From Alistipes ihumii AP11 (lineage in GTDB: Bacteria > Bacteroidota > Bacteroidia > Bacteroidales > Rikenellaceae), in assembly GCF_025144665.1 (NCBI RefSeq), contig NZ_CP102294.1:2480001-2544000 (forward strand): a stretch of 64,000 nucleotides of DNA. Reading direction: 5' to 3'. Shown here piece by piece: positions 26,083-34,691 of this stretch (positions are counted from its first letter, which is position 1; the number at the start of each line of letters is the position of its first letter). A program made the position numbers and the translations under genes. Under the pieces are notes generated by a model. That model was given only the letters and a program-made list of their open reading frames with translations, was not told the DNA's origin and searched no databases.

Positions 26083-26551
26083 TTTGCGCGAGTTTGTCAA
26101 GAAGAACCGGGCGGCATTCGACACGGAACCGCTCGACGAGGGGCATCGCGGGCGTTTCGCGGCGAAGCTCGCCCGCGGAACCGAACGAGGGGCTTCCGTA
26201 TTGCTTCGGCGCTTTTGGGCGGCGGGTTGCGCCGCCGCGGTTGTGCTCGGACTGTTGTGGCTGCGCACGGGACATAGCCAGGGAGACCCGGTCCGGCGTG
26301 TGATCGCCGCGTACAAGCGCGATATGGATTCCCTGAACCGGGAGATTACGGCGTTCTGCCTGCGCACCGGAGCGGATACGTCCCAGATCAACCGTACGAT
26401 TCGGATAATCGACTGCGAGGCGGTTCCGCTGTACGAGCAGTTGCCCGACGAGCTGGACGATGCCGAGAAAGTACGGATACTGAGACGCTATTTCGGACTG
26501 AAAGTCAATGCGGTCAAGCAGTTGAGGGCGCAGATCGCCGACGAGCAGTAG
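26075..26551 (+). CDS. Putative anti-sigma factor, single-pass membrane protein
   Basis: This 158-residue protein has a charged cytoplasmic N-terminus of about 45 residues, one hydrophobic segment (FWAAGCAAAVVLGLLWL, roughly 47-63) and a helical periplasmic part with two cysteines. It overlaps the sigma gene by eight bases, the usual arrangement for translationally coupled anti-sigma factors. There is no recognisable zinc anti-sigma (HxxxCxxC) motif, so binding to the sigma factor is inferred from position and topology only. The extracytoplasmic part may sense an envelope signal. Confidence 0.6.
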   Translation: MDNLREFVKKNRAAFDTEPLDEGHRGRFAAKLARGTERGASVLLRRFWAAGCAAAVVLGLLWLRTGHSQGDPVRRVIAAYKRDMDSLNREITAFCLRTGADTSQINRTIRIIDCEAVPLYEQLPDELDDAEKVRILRRYFGLKVNAVKQLRAQIADEQ

Positions 26552-26572
26552 AGAACGAAAAACGATAAGACG

Positions 26573-27457
26573 ATGAGAAACTGGTTTGTGGCATTCCTTG
26601 CGGCGCTATGGCTGCTGCCTTCCGGAGCGGCTCCGGTTACGAAAAAGATCGAGGTGTCCGGTTTCACGGGCGTCGTGGCCGGCGGCATCTACGACGTGAC
26701 GCTGATCCGTGCCGACGTCTGCTCGGCCGAGGTGACCTGCGAGGCCGATATGGCCGACGATCTGCGGATCGTGGTGAAACAGGGGCGTCTCGTGCTGGAG
26801 ATCGATCAGTCGGGCTGGTCTTCCGCCGAACGCAAGAAATTTTCCGACCTCCGCCCGAAGGCGGTCGTTCGACTTCCCGTGCTGAGCTATTTGGAGATCG
26901 GCGGCGCATGCCGCATGGAGACATCGGGCCGGTTCGATGCCGGAGAACGTTTCGACGGGCGTATCAGCGGCGCGGCTTCGTTGTCGGAGCTGTGTGTCGG
27001 AGGAGAGTCCGGGAATTGGGATATCAGCGGCGCGGCTTCGGTCCGGATCGACGGGAAGTTCGACGAATCGCTCTATGTGGTATCGGGGGCAGCCCGGGCT
27101 ATCGTCTCGGAGACCGGCGTGAGCGTGCGGGCCGAGACGATCGGAGCCGCCTCGTTACGGTTAAACATATCCGATGCTTCTTATTCCTATGTCGGGGCGA
27201 CGGGAGCTCCCTCCGTAACGGTTACCGGGCGGACGGGTAGTCTGACGATTGAGAGCAGCGGAGCCGGTCGCGTAAATACTGCCGCATTGAACGCCCGTCG
27301 GGCGCGGGTTGGTTGTACTGGCGCCTGCTCGGTCGATCTGAACGTGTCCGGCGAGCTCGACGTCAGCGTGACCGGCGCCTCGCGGGTAACCTATTCGGGC
27401 GATGCGAGGATCGTTTCGCAGTCCGTGAGCCGAGCAAGCTCGCTCAGGAAACGATAA
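26573..27457 (+). CDS. Head-GIN (DUF2807) exported protein, copy 1
   Basis: The 294-residue protein has a signal peptide (WFVAFLAALWLLPSGAAP) and then repeating beta-helix turns rich in ISGAAS, SGAARA and IGAAS, the pattern of the DUF2807/head-GIN auto-transporter-adhesin-like family. Such proteins are exported beta-helices of unclear role in Bacteroidetes. It is followed by a paralogue with the same opening (VTKKI, FTGIVAG-like) and the same ending RIVSQSV..ASSLRKR, so this is a tandem duplication. It lies 21 bases after the putative anti-sigma gene, in one operon. Confidence 0.82.
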   Translation: MRNWFVAFLAALWLLPSGAAPVTKKIEVSGFTGVVAGGIYDVTLIRADVCSAEVTCEADMADDLRIVVKQGRLVLEIDQSGWSSAERKKFSDLRPKAVVRLPVLSYLEIGGACRMETSGRFDAGERFDGRISGAASLSELCVGGESGNWDISGAASVRIDGKFDESLYVVSGAARAIVSETGVSVRAETIGAASLRLNISDASYSYVGATGAPSVTVTGRTGSLTIESSGAGRVNTAALNARRARVGCTGACSVDLNVSGELDVSVTGASRVTYSGDARIVSQSVSRASSLRKR

Positions 27458-27506
27458 GAAGCCTTGCGGCGACCGTTTCGAATATTCATCCCTAAAAAAC
27501 GATACG

Positions 27507-28397
27507 ATGAGAAAATGGCTTTTGCTCGCGGCGTTCGGCCTGCTTATGCAGCCCGCGTCCGCAACGACGGTGACGAAAAAGATCGACGTGCCGGAATTCA
27601 CGGGAATCGTGGCCGGCAGCGTGTACGACGTGACGCTGATCCGTTCGGACGGTTGTTCGGTCGAGGTATCTTACGATACGCGGTTCGAGGATTGCGTCCG
27701 CGTGTTCGTTTCGGGCGGAAACCTGATGCTGGAGTTCGTGCAGCCGGACCGCGGTCGCAAAAACAGTTCGTTCGATATGAAGGACGTGAAGTTGTCGGCT
27801 GTCGTCCGGATGCCGGAGCTGACGTATCTGAGGCTTTCGGGCGCTTCGAAGCTGACGACCGGCGACGAGTTCGACGCCGGAGCGCGTTTCGACGGCGCGT
27901 TGAGCGGGGCGTCTTCCGCCCGCGGGCTGAGCGTGAGCGCCGGACGGGGCGAGCTGAAGCTGAGCGGCGCTTCGTCGGCCGATCTGAAGGCTCACTTCGA
28001 CGAGGCTTTTTTGATGCAGTTGTCCGGGGCGTCCAACGCGTCGGTCGATGTGCGGAGCGATGACGTGCGGATGACGTGCAGCGGCGCGTCGAATGTCAAA
28101 GTCGGGGTGCGCGATGCCGGACATACGGGCGTCCGTTTGTCGGGGGCTTCGCAGGCGACGGTTTCGGGCGAAACGGTCGATCTGAATGTCGAATGCTCGG
28201 GGGCCGCGCGTTCGGACGCAACCGCGCTGACGGTGCAGCATGCGAGCGTTTCCTGCTCGGGTGCGGGCTCGGCCGACGTGGAGGTAACCGGCGAGCTGAG
28301 CGTCGTCGCGACCGGCGGGTCGAGCGTCGTTTACGGAGGCGATGCGGCGATCGTTTCGCAATCGGTCGGCCGGGGCGCCTCGCTCAGGAAGCGATAG
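27507..28397 (+). CDS. Head-GIN (DUF2807) exported protein, copy 2
   Basis: The 296-residue paralogue has a signal peptide ending near QPASATT and a more regular repeat of LSGAS units (LRLSGASKL, LSGASSA, LSGASNAS, LSGASQA). The conserved N-terminal GSVYDVTLIR and C-terminal AAIVSQSVGRGASLRKR match copy 1, while the middle has diverged. No catalytic residues are evident. The gene ends the operon at a strong terminator. Differences between the copies in the charged loop after residue 80 suggest distinct surfaces. Confidence 0.82.
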   Translation: MRKWLLLAAFGLLMQPASATTVTKKIDVPEFTGIVAGSVYDVTLIRSDGCSVEVSYDTRFEDCVRVFVSGGNLMLEFVQPDRGRKNSSFDMKDVKLSAVVRMPELTYLRLSGASKLTTGDEFDAGARFDGALSGASSARGLSVSAGRGELKLSGASSADLKAHFDEAFLMQLSGASNASVDVRSDDVRMTCSGASNVKVGVRDAGHTGVRLSGASQATVSGETVDLNVECSGAARSDATALTVQHASVSCSGAGSADVEVTGELSVVATGGSSVVYGGDAAIVSQSVGRGASLRKR

Positions 28398-28853
28398 GGA
28401 ATTTGCATTCCGATCTTCACGATCTGTTTTGTCGCCGCCGCGATACGGGAAACGACATGCCCCGTATCGCGGCGGTTTTGAGCGGTGCTCGTCGAGGCGG
28501 GCCCGGGCTGCGGGGGAAAAGGCGCGGGCGAGTCGGCCGAGGGTAGTCGGGCCGTATGGCCGGGCTTCCGACGTACACGAGTTATTTCGGCCGCATGATC
28601 GCGCGGGATTTCTGCGCGATTCCGGCTGCGGACGGTATGTTCGGGATATGCGGCCCCGTGCGCGGACGTTTACGGCGGCGGAGCGGATTCAGGGTGGCGA
28701 TAGGATTGTCGGACGACGGCGGGACTGGCTTCCGGAGAAAGTTTTTTCCCGCTCCGTACGGTTGCCGGTCGACCGACCGGCATGCCGCGCCTGCGGTCTG
28801 CCTCGGACCGGGACGGAAATATTCCCGGCCGAGTGTTCTGCGGAAGCGGGTAG
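28398..28853. other. Intergenic region between convergent genes
   Basis: The 456 bases separate DUF2807 copy 2 from the end of ftsY. They hold the terminator at 28435-28479 and otherwise GC-rich sequence without a convincing gene. Confidence 0.5.
28435..28479 (+). terminator. Terminator of the ECF/DUF2807 operon
   Basis: A 15-bp perfect stem (CCGCCGCGATACGGG/CCCGTATCGCGGCGG) is followed by four T. Confidence 0.88.
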
Positions 28854-29813
28854 CTACTTTCCGAACAAACTGTCGACGAACTCCTTGCGGTCGAAAGCCT
28901 GCAACTGGTCGATCCCTTCGCCCACGCCGATGAAACGGACGGGTATCTTGAACTGGTCGCTGATGCCGATCACGACGCCGCCCTTGGCCGTACCGTCGAG
29001 CTTCGTGATGGCGAGCGAGGTGACCTGCGTCGCTTGGGTGAACTGCTTGGCCTGCTCGAAAGCGTTCTGGCCCGTCGAACCGTCCAGCACGAGCATCACG
29101 TCGTGCGGAGCGCCGGGAATCACTTTGGCCATGACGTTGCGGATCTTGGTCAGCTCGTTCATCAGTCCGATCTTGTTGTGCAGCCGGCCGGCCGTGTCGA
29201 TCAGCACGACGTCCGCGCCGTTCGCTACGGCGCTGCGCAGCGTGTCGAAAGCGACCGATGCGGGGTCGGAGCCCATGTCCTGCCGGATCATCGTCGCGCC
29301 GGCCCGCTCGGCCCAGACGGCCAGCTGGTCGATCGCAGCAGCCCGGAACGTGTCCGCCGCGCCGATGTAGACTTTTTGGCCCGCCTGCCGGAGCTTCGAT
29401 GCGAGCTTGCCGATCGTCGTGGTCTTGCCGGCTCCGTTGACGCCTACCACCATCACGACGTAGGGCATCCCGTCCTTTTTTCCGTAGTCGAATCCCTGCT
29501 CGCCCTCGAGACGGTTCTCCTCGAGCAGGGCGGTGATTTCGCTGCGGAGAATGCCGTTCAGCTCGGCCGTATTCATGTACTTGTCCTCGGCCACGCGCTT
29601 TTCGATCCGTTCGATGATGCGCAGCGTCGTGTCGACGCCTACGTCGGAGGTGATCAACACCTCCTCCAGGTTGTCGAGCACTTCGTCGTCGACCTTCGAT
29701 TTGCCTGCGACCGCGCGGGCCAGTTTCGAGAAAACGCCCTCCTTGGTCTTTTCGAGACCCTTGTTCAAGTCCTCCTTGTTTTCCTTTTTGGAGAAAAAGT
29801 TGAAAATTCCCAT
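28854..29813 (-). CDS. ftsY: Signal recognition particle receptor FtsY
   Basis: FtsY docks SRP-ribosome complexes at the membrane translocon. The 319-residue GTPase has a short charged N-terminal stretch, a helical N domain and the G domain with GVNGAGKT (124-131), DTFRAAA, DTAGRLHNK, TKLDGTAKGG and GVGEGIDQL. The acidic A domain is reduced to a few residues, as is common in Bacteroidetes. The start at 29813 (MGIFNFFSKKE) is the family-typical beginning. It sits beyond the terminator of the L28 operon, so it needs its own promoter, which I could not identify. Confidence 0.97.
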   Translation of the reverse strand: MGIFNFFSKKENKEDLNKGLEKTKEGVFSKLARAVAGKSKVDDEVLDNLEEVLITSDVGVDTTLRIIERIEKRVAEDKYMNTAELNGILRSEITALLEENRLEGEQGFDYGKKDGMPYVVMVVGVNGAGKTTTIGKLASKLRQAGQKVYIGAADTFRAAAIDQLAVWAERAGATMIRQDMGSDPASVAFDTLRSAVANGADVVLIDTAGRLHNKIGLMNELTKIRNVMAKVIPGAPHDVMLVLDGSTGQNAFEQAKQFTQATQVTSLAITKLDGTAKGGVVIGISDQFKIPVRFIGVGEGIDQLQAFDRKEFVDSLFGK

Positions 29814-30167
29814 ATCGCGTGTTGCTTTGTTTACTCGGTTTTCAGGATCTGTCGTCGGCGCCTTTCGGCTGTACGGGGCGGCAACGTCGGACTGCGCTTG
29901 GCAAGCTGTTGTCCGGCGCCTTGTTGCTCGTCCGGCGCTCTCGGCATCCGCTGTCGTGGCTCGGAACGGTTTTCTGCCTTGGGGCTTGGTTCGGTCGGAG
30001 CTCTGCGCTTTCCCGTACTCTGCATCTCCCCGAACTCGCGCGACTCGGGGTGGCGTATCTGCTTCCCCCCTACGAAGCGTCTTTTCGTTCCGGAGATACC
30101 GCACCGTCAAAAATACAAAAAGCTTCTTAAAACTTAAGAAGCTTTTTGTAATAAGACGGCGATTCGG
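29814..30167. other. Region upstream of ftsY
   Basis: These 354 bases contain the terminator at 30116-30148 and no gene. No strict minus-strand -7 box was found for ftsY. Confidence 0.5.
30116..30148 (-). terminator. Terminator of the L28-L33-DUF4295 operon
   Basis: CAAAAAGCTTCTTAA pairs perfectly with TTAAGAAGCTTTTTG around AAC. It gives U-runs on both strands and lies 20 bases past the DUF4295 gene. Confidence 0.92.
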
Positions 30168-30326
30168 CTATTTCTTGGCCGCGAAGAAATCCTTTACCTG
30201 CTCGTTGGGAACGACCTCGGTCTTGAAGGCGTATGCGCCGGTCTTGTCGGATTTCACCATCTTAATACACTTCGTGAATGCTTTACCGGTTCCGGTTTTC
30301 AGCGTTGCGACTACTTTCTTTGCCAT
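30168..30326 (-). CDS. DUF4295 small basic protein
   Basis: This 52-residue lysine-rich protein (MAKKVVATLKTGTGKAFT start, ending VKDFFAAKK) matches DUF4295, a Bacteroidetes-specific family always found next to the L28 and L33 genes. Size, charge and the shared operon suggest a ribosome-associated component, as proposed for the family, but I cannot verify this from sequence. It follows rpmG by nine bases and precedes the operon terminator. Confidence 0.85.
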   Translation of the reverse strand: MAKKVVATLKTGTGKAFTKCIKMVKSDKTGAYAFKTEVVPNEQVKDFFAAKK

Positions 30327-30335
30327 GGTTCAAGC

Positions 30336-30518
30336 CTATTTAATTTCTCGGTGAATGGTTACCCGCTTGAGAATCGGATTGTACTTCTTGCGCTCCATTC
30401 TGTCGGGCGTGTTTTTCTTGTTCTTGGTCGTGATGTACCGCGACATGCCGGGCAGACCGCTTTCCTTCTGTTCCGTGCATTCGAGAATCACCTGGACCCG
30501 ATTGCCTTTCTTTGCCAT
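30336..30518 (-). CDS. rpmG: 50S ribosomal protein L33
   Basis: The 60-residue protein [19 protein letters not shown] continues with [21 protein letters not shown], the L33 core. It lacks the CxxC zinc pairs, so it is the zinc-independent form. It is the middle gene of rpmB-rpmG-DUF4295 with gaps of 19 and 9 bases. Confidence 0.96.
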   Translation of the reverse strand: MAKKGNRVQVILECTEQKESGLPGMSRYITTKNKKNTPDRMERKKYNPILKRVTIHREIK

Positions 30519-30537
30519 TTCGGTTTCTGTTTAGGGA

Positions 30538-30771
30538 TTAATACAGCGATTTGGGAGCGGCGGCCTCTTTGAGAGCTGCTGCCAAACCTTTCTTGTTGAT
30601 GGTTTTCATGCCGTGGGCAGTCACCTTGAGCGTGATCCAGCGGCCTTCCTCCTCGTTCCAGAAGCGTTTCGTCTTCAGGTTCGGATTGAAACGCCTCTTG
30701 GACTTCTTGTTCGAGTGCGACACGTTGTTGCCCACCTGTGCCGTCTTACCCGTGATTTCACAAATTTTCAT
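30538..30771 (-). CDS. rpmB: 50S ribosomal protein L28
   Basis: The 77-residue protein (MKICEITGKTAQVGNNVSHS start) is full-length L28, with the basic KKSKRRFNPNLKTKRFW region that contacts 23S rRNA. The start at 30771 is the standard L28 N-terminus; an upstream in-frame ATG adds a non-homologous extension. It leads the operon and has a canonical promoter 42 bases upstream. Confidence 0.97.
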   Translation of the reverse strand: MKICEITGKTAQVGNNVSHSNKKSKRRFNPNLKTKRFWNEEEGRWITLKVTAHGMKTINKKGLAAALKEAAAPKSLY

Positions 30772-30812
30772 AAGACAAGTTTCTTTTAAACATTGTACTC
30801 CAAAAGGAACGG

Positions 30813-30820
30813 CAAATTTA
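30813..30820 (-). promoter_or_regulatory. -7 box of rpmB operon
   Basis: TAAATTTG on the minus strand matches TAnnTTTG. Confidence 0.75.
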
Positions 30821-31003
30821 GCGATTATTCTCCGAATAAAAAAATCCTCAGGCAAAAAGTCGTCTGCTGCCGGTGTGTCGGAAAGAACGCTGAAAAACCG
30901 GCCGTCTTATCGGCCGAAAAAGTGGGACGTTGTAGGGTTGCTTGTCGGCTATGTCGCGGAAAATGCTTATTTTCGTCTGACCGAACCTAAACCGAACCGA
31001 TAA

Positions 31004-31657
31004 ATGAAGCGATTTGTTTTATCCTTGCTGGCGGCCGTACTGACGATTCCGGTCGTCCGGGCGGAAGTCCGACCGCGCGGGCCGTTCGAGGACGGCAGGT
31101 TGCCGCTGGTCCCTTATCCGGCCGAGGTATGTCTCGGCGAACGCGATTTCGATCTCGGCGAGCGACTGACCGTCCGGATATGCTCCGGCGACGAAGAAGA
31201 CTTTTTCGCCGCCTCGACGCTGACCGATGAGCTGATCGGCGTTCGGACGGATGTGAAAGAGTCGCGCTCGGGCATCGAGCGCTCCGTGACGCTGACACGG
31301 CCGGGCCTGTGCCGTGCGGCCGACGAGATGTCCGATTTGTACGACGCGGTGGTGCGCGACGACGACCGGGGATATGCGGTCAACACGGCGCTGTACGACC
31401 TGGTTATGCCCTATGCCAGCCGCCTCGGCTCGCTCAGGGATATGACCAAGGAACTCAAACTGTTTCATCGGGACCTGTGGCATGCGGAGAACCGTCCGAT
31501 CCACTGGGACGTCGTAGCGGTCCGCTACGACCGCATGTTGCTGGAATGGGAAACGCAGTACGACCGGATCCAGCTCGATTTGCAGCAGCAGGCGCGTACC
31601 GGCATGCACCTGCCTCGGGAGCAGGTGGGCTTCCGATTCGATCGGCCGAAGCCGTAA
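31004..31657 (+). CDS. GH20-related protein lacking the catalytic barrel
   Basis: The 217-residue protein has a signal peptide (MKRFVLSLLAAVLTIPVVRAE) and then a segment like the N-terminal GH20b domain of beta-hexosaminidases: LPLVPYPAEVCLGERDFDLG, SGDEEDFFAASTLTDEL and the strand IERSVTLTRPG. At about residue 99 it jumps to a helical part (DEMSDLYDAVVRDDDRGYAVN, LFHRDLWHAENRPIHWDVV) resembling the far C-terminal region of such enzymes. The roughly 350-residue TIM barrel with its Asp-Glu pair is absent. This looks like an in-frame internal deletion, or a natural two-domain non-catalytic relative. Hydrolase activity is not expected. Confidence 0.6.
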   Translation: MKRFVLSLLAAVLTIPVVRAEVRPRGPFEDGRLPLVPYPAEVCLGERDFDLGERLTVRICSGDEEDFFAASTLTDELIGVRTDVKESRSGIERSVTLTRPGLCRAADEMSDLYDAVVRDDDRGYAVNTALYDLVMPYASRLGSLRDMTKELKLFHRDLWHAENRPIHWDVVAVRYDRMLLEWETQYDRIQLDLQQQARTGMHLPREQVGFRFDRPKP

Positions 31658-31674
31658 ACGGACGGATGTTCGGT

Positions 31675-31714
31675 CCGGACAGCGCAGGCGGGTAAGTCTG
31701 CGCTGTCCGGGTTT
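31675..31714 (+). terminator. Terminator after GH20-related gene
   Basis: CCGGACAGCGCAG pairs with CTGCGCTGTCCGG (13 bp), followed by a short GTTTC. Confidence 0.65.
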
Positions 31715-31849
31715 CGGGGTGAGCCGTCGGGCAGAAGCGGTACGGGAGAGAGCTTGAAGAAGCTGCGCACCCCTGCCGCGTTACTTCCCATGCGCGTGAC
31801 CTATGCCGGATGGTACGGCCGTTGCGCTGTACCTTGGCTGCCCGCGCTT

Positions 31850-33121
31850 TCAGTACCGGATCGTACCGAGTCCGTGATCGGGCGCTCCGCACAGGCGAAG
31901 GCGGAGCAGGTTGATCGCGTGCGACGAGGCACGCTCGATGTTCTGGCTGCGCAGCGATCCGAACGTCATCCGGAGCGAGAAGGTGCCCTCGGGGCCCGAT
32001 ACGGCCATCCAGACCGTGCCGACCGGCTTGTCGGGCGTGCCGCCCGAAGGCCCTGCGACGCCGGTCGTGGCGATGCCGTACACGGAGCCTGTCGCCCGGC
32101 GGACGCCCTCGGCCATTTGCTCGGCGACGGGACGGCTGACGGCTCCGAAGCGCTCCAGATCGCCCCCGTTTACGCCGAGCAACGAGCGCTTCACGTCGTT
32201 CGAGTATGCTACCACGCCGCCCCGGAAGTAGTCCGAGGCGCCGGGCAGGGCCGTGAAGCGGCGGGCGATGTTGCCGCCCGTGCACGACTCGGCCGTTGCG
32301 ACGGTCGCCCCGCGAGCGCGGAGCAGGTCCCCCGTTATGCTCTCGAGCGAGACGTCCCCGTATCCGACGATGCTGTAGGGGATGATTCGCTCCAACTGTT
32401 CGAATTGCCTGCCGATTTCCCGCTCGGCCTCTTCCCGGTCGATCTCGTAGGCCGACAGGCGCAGGCGGATGCACAGCGCGCTGGGCAGGTAGGCCAGATG
32501 CAGGTAGCCGGGCAGCGCGCTTTCCCAGCCGGCGATCGTCTCGGCCAGTATCGACTCGGCCATGCCGAACGTAATGGCCGTCCGGTGCACGATGGCCCGG
32601 AAGCGGAAATGCTCGCAAAGGCGCGGCAGCACCTGCTCGTCGACGAGCGCTTTCATCTCGAACGGGACGCCGGGCAGCGAGACGAGCACGCGGCCGTCGC
32701 GCTCGAACCACATGCCGGGAGCCGTTCCGCAGCGGTTCGGCAGCACGACGCAGCCTTCGGGCACGAGCGCTTGAGCCTGATTCAGCTCGTTGAAATCGAT
32801 ATGCCGCAGCTCGGTCATCCTGCGTACCTGCTCGTAGACGGCTTCGTCGCGCACGAGCGCCATGCCGAACATGCGTGCGAGCGTATGTTTCGTGATGTCG
32901 TCTTTCGTCGGGCCGAGGCCGCCGGTGCAGATCACGACGTCGGAGCGCTTCAGCGCCTCGCCGACGGCCTGCTCTATGTGCCGGGCCGTATCGGAGACCG
33001 ACGTGATCCGGTGGATTCGTATGCCCGCCGCGTTGAGCTTCTCGCCCAGCCAGGCCGAGTTCGTGTCGACGATCTGTCCGATCAGGATTTCGTCGCCTAT
33101 GGTGATGATTTCTGCCTGCAT
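31850..33121 (-). CDS. cinA: CinA family nicotinamide-nucleotide amidohydrolase
   Basis: The 423-residue protein has the complete two-domain CinA layout. The N-terminal molybdopterin-binding-like domain contains ITIGDEILIGQIVDTN and CTGGLGPTKDD (ADP-ribose or NMN pyrophosphatase-like). The C-terminal PncC deamidase domain contains TAESCTGG and ATTGVAGPSGGTPDKPVG. PncC turns nicotinamide mononucleotide into nicotinate mononucleotide in NAD salvage. A short linker joins the domains. It is single, with a promoter about 95 bases upstream. Confidence 0.94.
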   Translation of the reverse strand: MQAEIITIGDEILIGQIVDTNSAWLGEKLNAAGIRIHRITSVSDTARHIEQAVGEALKRSDVVICTGGLGPTKDDITKHTLARMFGMALVRDEAVYEQVRRMTELRHIDFNELNQAQALVPEGCVVLPNRCGTAPGMWFERDGRVLVSLPGVPFEMKALVDEQVLPRLCEHFRFRAIVHRTAITFGMAESILAETIAGWESALPGYLHLAYLPSALCIRLRLSAYEIDREEAEREIGRQFEQLERIIPYSIVGYGDVSLESITGDLLRARGATVATAESCTGGNIARRFTALPGASDYFRGGVVAYSNDVKRSLLGVNGGDLERFGAVSRPVAEQMAEGVRRATGSVYGIATTGVAGPSGGTPDKPVGTVWMAVSGPEGTFSLRMTFGSLRSQNIERASSHAINLLRLRLCGAPDHGLGTIRY

Positions 33122-33215
33122 AAGTGCCTGATGATTATGTTACGGAAACGGCGCGCATTCGAGCAGAGCTTTGTGCGGGTGTCCGGTCGCGTGCCTTCCG
33201 TGTCGTATGCTGCGG

Positions 33216-33223
33216 CAAAGGTA
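33216..33223 (-). promoter_or_regulatory. -7 box of cinA
   Basis: TACCTTTG on the minus strand matches TAnnTTTG. Confidence 0.65.
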
Positions 33224-33381
33224 CGCTCTTGTTTCGGAATAGCCAAGCTCTCGCGGGCCGCTTCCGCCTTTTGTCCCCTGAAGAGCGGCAGGGATGCCGG
33301 CGCGTCGTGCCCTGCGTACCTCGTCGAGGCTCTTTTGAAAAAAACGAGCCCGGCGGCGTGTTCCGGGAATCAAAGTTGTAT

Positions 33382-33389
33382 TACTTTTG
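33382..33389 (+). promoter_or_regulatory. -7 box of MFS gene
   Basis: TACTTTTG matches TAnnTTTG, 24 bases before the ATG. Confidence 0.7.
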
Positions 33390-33413
33390 CCGCCGGAAAA
33401 ATAAGGGGACCGT

Positions 33414-34583
33414 ATGAAAAAGAGTCTTGTCGCGCTGGCTTTCGGAACGCTCGCGCTCGGCATAGCCGAGTTCGTCATGATGGCGATTTTGCCTTATGTC
33501 GCCGGAGACTTGCATGTGAGCATAGCGACTGCCGGGCATCTGATTTCCGCCTATGCGCTCGGCGTGTGCGTCGGGGCCCCGGCGCTGATTTTCGCGCGTC
33601 GGCTTCCGCTCAAGCGGATTTTGCTGATATTGGTATGCCTGATGATCGCGGGCAATCTGTGCGCTGCGGTTGCGCCCGGCTACGGCGTGCTGATGTTGGC
33701 GCGCTTCGTTTCGGGACTGCCTCACGGAGCCTATTTCGGCGTGGGCTCGATCGTTGCCGAGAAGCTGGCCGACAAGGGAAAAGGCGCCGAGGCCGTGTCG
33801 ATCATGATCGCGGGCATGACGGTCGCCAACCTGTTCGGCGTGCCGCTCGGCACGACGCTCAGCGAGGCGCTGTCCTGGCGGGCTACTTTCCTGCTGGTGG
33901 GCTGTTGGGGGTTGGTCGTGCTGCTGTTCGTCTGGCGTTGGGTGCCGCAGGTCGGCGGTTTGCCCGATACCGGCTTCAAGGGGCAATTCCGTTTCTTTCG
34001 CAAAAAGGCGCCCTGGCTGTTACTCGGAGCGACGCTGTTGGGCAACGGAGGCGTATTCTGCTGGTACAGCTATATCAATCCGCTGCTGACTCGCGTTGCG
34101 GGTTTCCCGGCGGCCGGCGTTTCGGCGCTGATGGTGCTGGCCGGATTCGGCATGTTCGCAGGCAACTTGGCCGGCGGCCGCCTGTCGGACCGCTATACGC
34201 CGGGGCGGGTGGCCGCTTGGGCGCAGGGGACTATTTGCGTTGCCCTGCTGCTGACCTTTTTCTGCGCTCGGGTTACATGGCTTGCCGTCGCGCTGATGTG
34301 CGTCTGCACGACCGGGCTGTTCGCGGTGTCGAGTCCTCAGCAGCTCCTGCTGCTGCGCCATTCCGAGGGCGGCGAGCTGCTCGGGGCGGCCAGCGTCCAA
34401 GTGGCGTTCAACCTGGGCAATGCGATCGGAGCCTATTGCGGCGGCTTGCCGCTGGAAGCCGGTCTGGGATACGAGTATCCGGCTTTGATCGGCGCTCCGT
34501 TCGCGCTGGCCGGCTTCGTGTTGCTTACGGTCTTCTATCGTCGGTACGAGCCTTCGGGCCGCCGGCCGCTACGGCATGCGTAA
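33414..34583 (+). CDS. MFS exporter, AraJ-like
   Basis: This 389-residue protein has about twelve hydrophobic segments and MFS hallmarks of the drug:H+ antiporter-1 / arabinose-efflux group: GIAEFVMMAILPYVAGDL in helix 1, FARRLPLKRI after helix 2, and GLPHGAYFGVG in helix 4. The loop GGRLSDRYTPGR between helices 8 and 9 repeats motif A. Related transporters export sugars or small drugs from the cytosol; the substrate is not readable. It is monocistronic with a good promoter, and a GC-rich hairpin lies between it and convergent pyrD. Confidence 0.88.
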   Translation: MKKSLVALAFGTLALGIAEFVMMAILPYVAGDLHVSIATAGHLISAYALGVCVGAPALIFARRLPLKRILLILVCLMIAGNLCAAVAPGYGVLMLARFVSGLPHGAYFGVGSIVAEKLADKGKGAEAVSIMIAGMTVANLFGVPLGTTLSEALSWRATFLLVGCWGLVVLLFVWRWVPQVGGLPDTGFKGQFRFFRKKAPWLLLGATLLGNGGVFCWYSYINPLLTRVAGFPAAGVSALMVLAGFGMFAGNLAGGRLSDRYTPGRVAAWAQGTICVALLLTFFCARVTWLAVALMCVCTTGLFAVSSPQQLLLLRHSEGGELLGAASVQVAFNLGNAIGAYCGGLPLEAGLGYEYPALIGAPFALAGFVLLTVFYRRYEPSGRRPLRHA

Positions 34584-34613
34584 TCCTCTCCGTATGGTTG
34601 CGGAACGATTTGT

Positions 34614-34640
34614 CGCCCCGCCTTCCGAAACGGCGGGGCG
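34614..34640. terminator. GC-rich hairpin between convergent MFS and pyrD genes
   Basis: CGCCCCGCC pairs with GGCGGGGCG across a 9-base loop. No U-run follows on either strand, so function as a terminator is uncertain. Confidence 0.4.
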
Positions 34641-34691
34641 GATCGGAAAGCGGGAAAGGCGTTCGACGGCTTGTCCGGACGCGGTCTGTTC

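Noticed and set aside
28556-28933. Possible 125-codon gene between the DUF2807 operon and ftsY
   Set aside because: It overlaps the 3' end of ftsY, lacks a promoter and has no family-like sequence.
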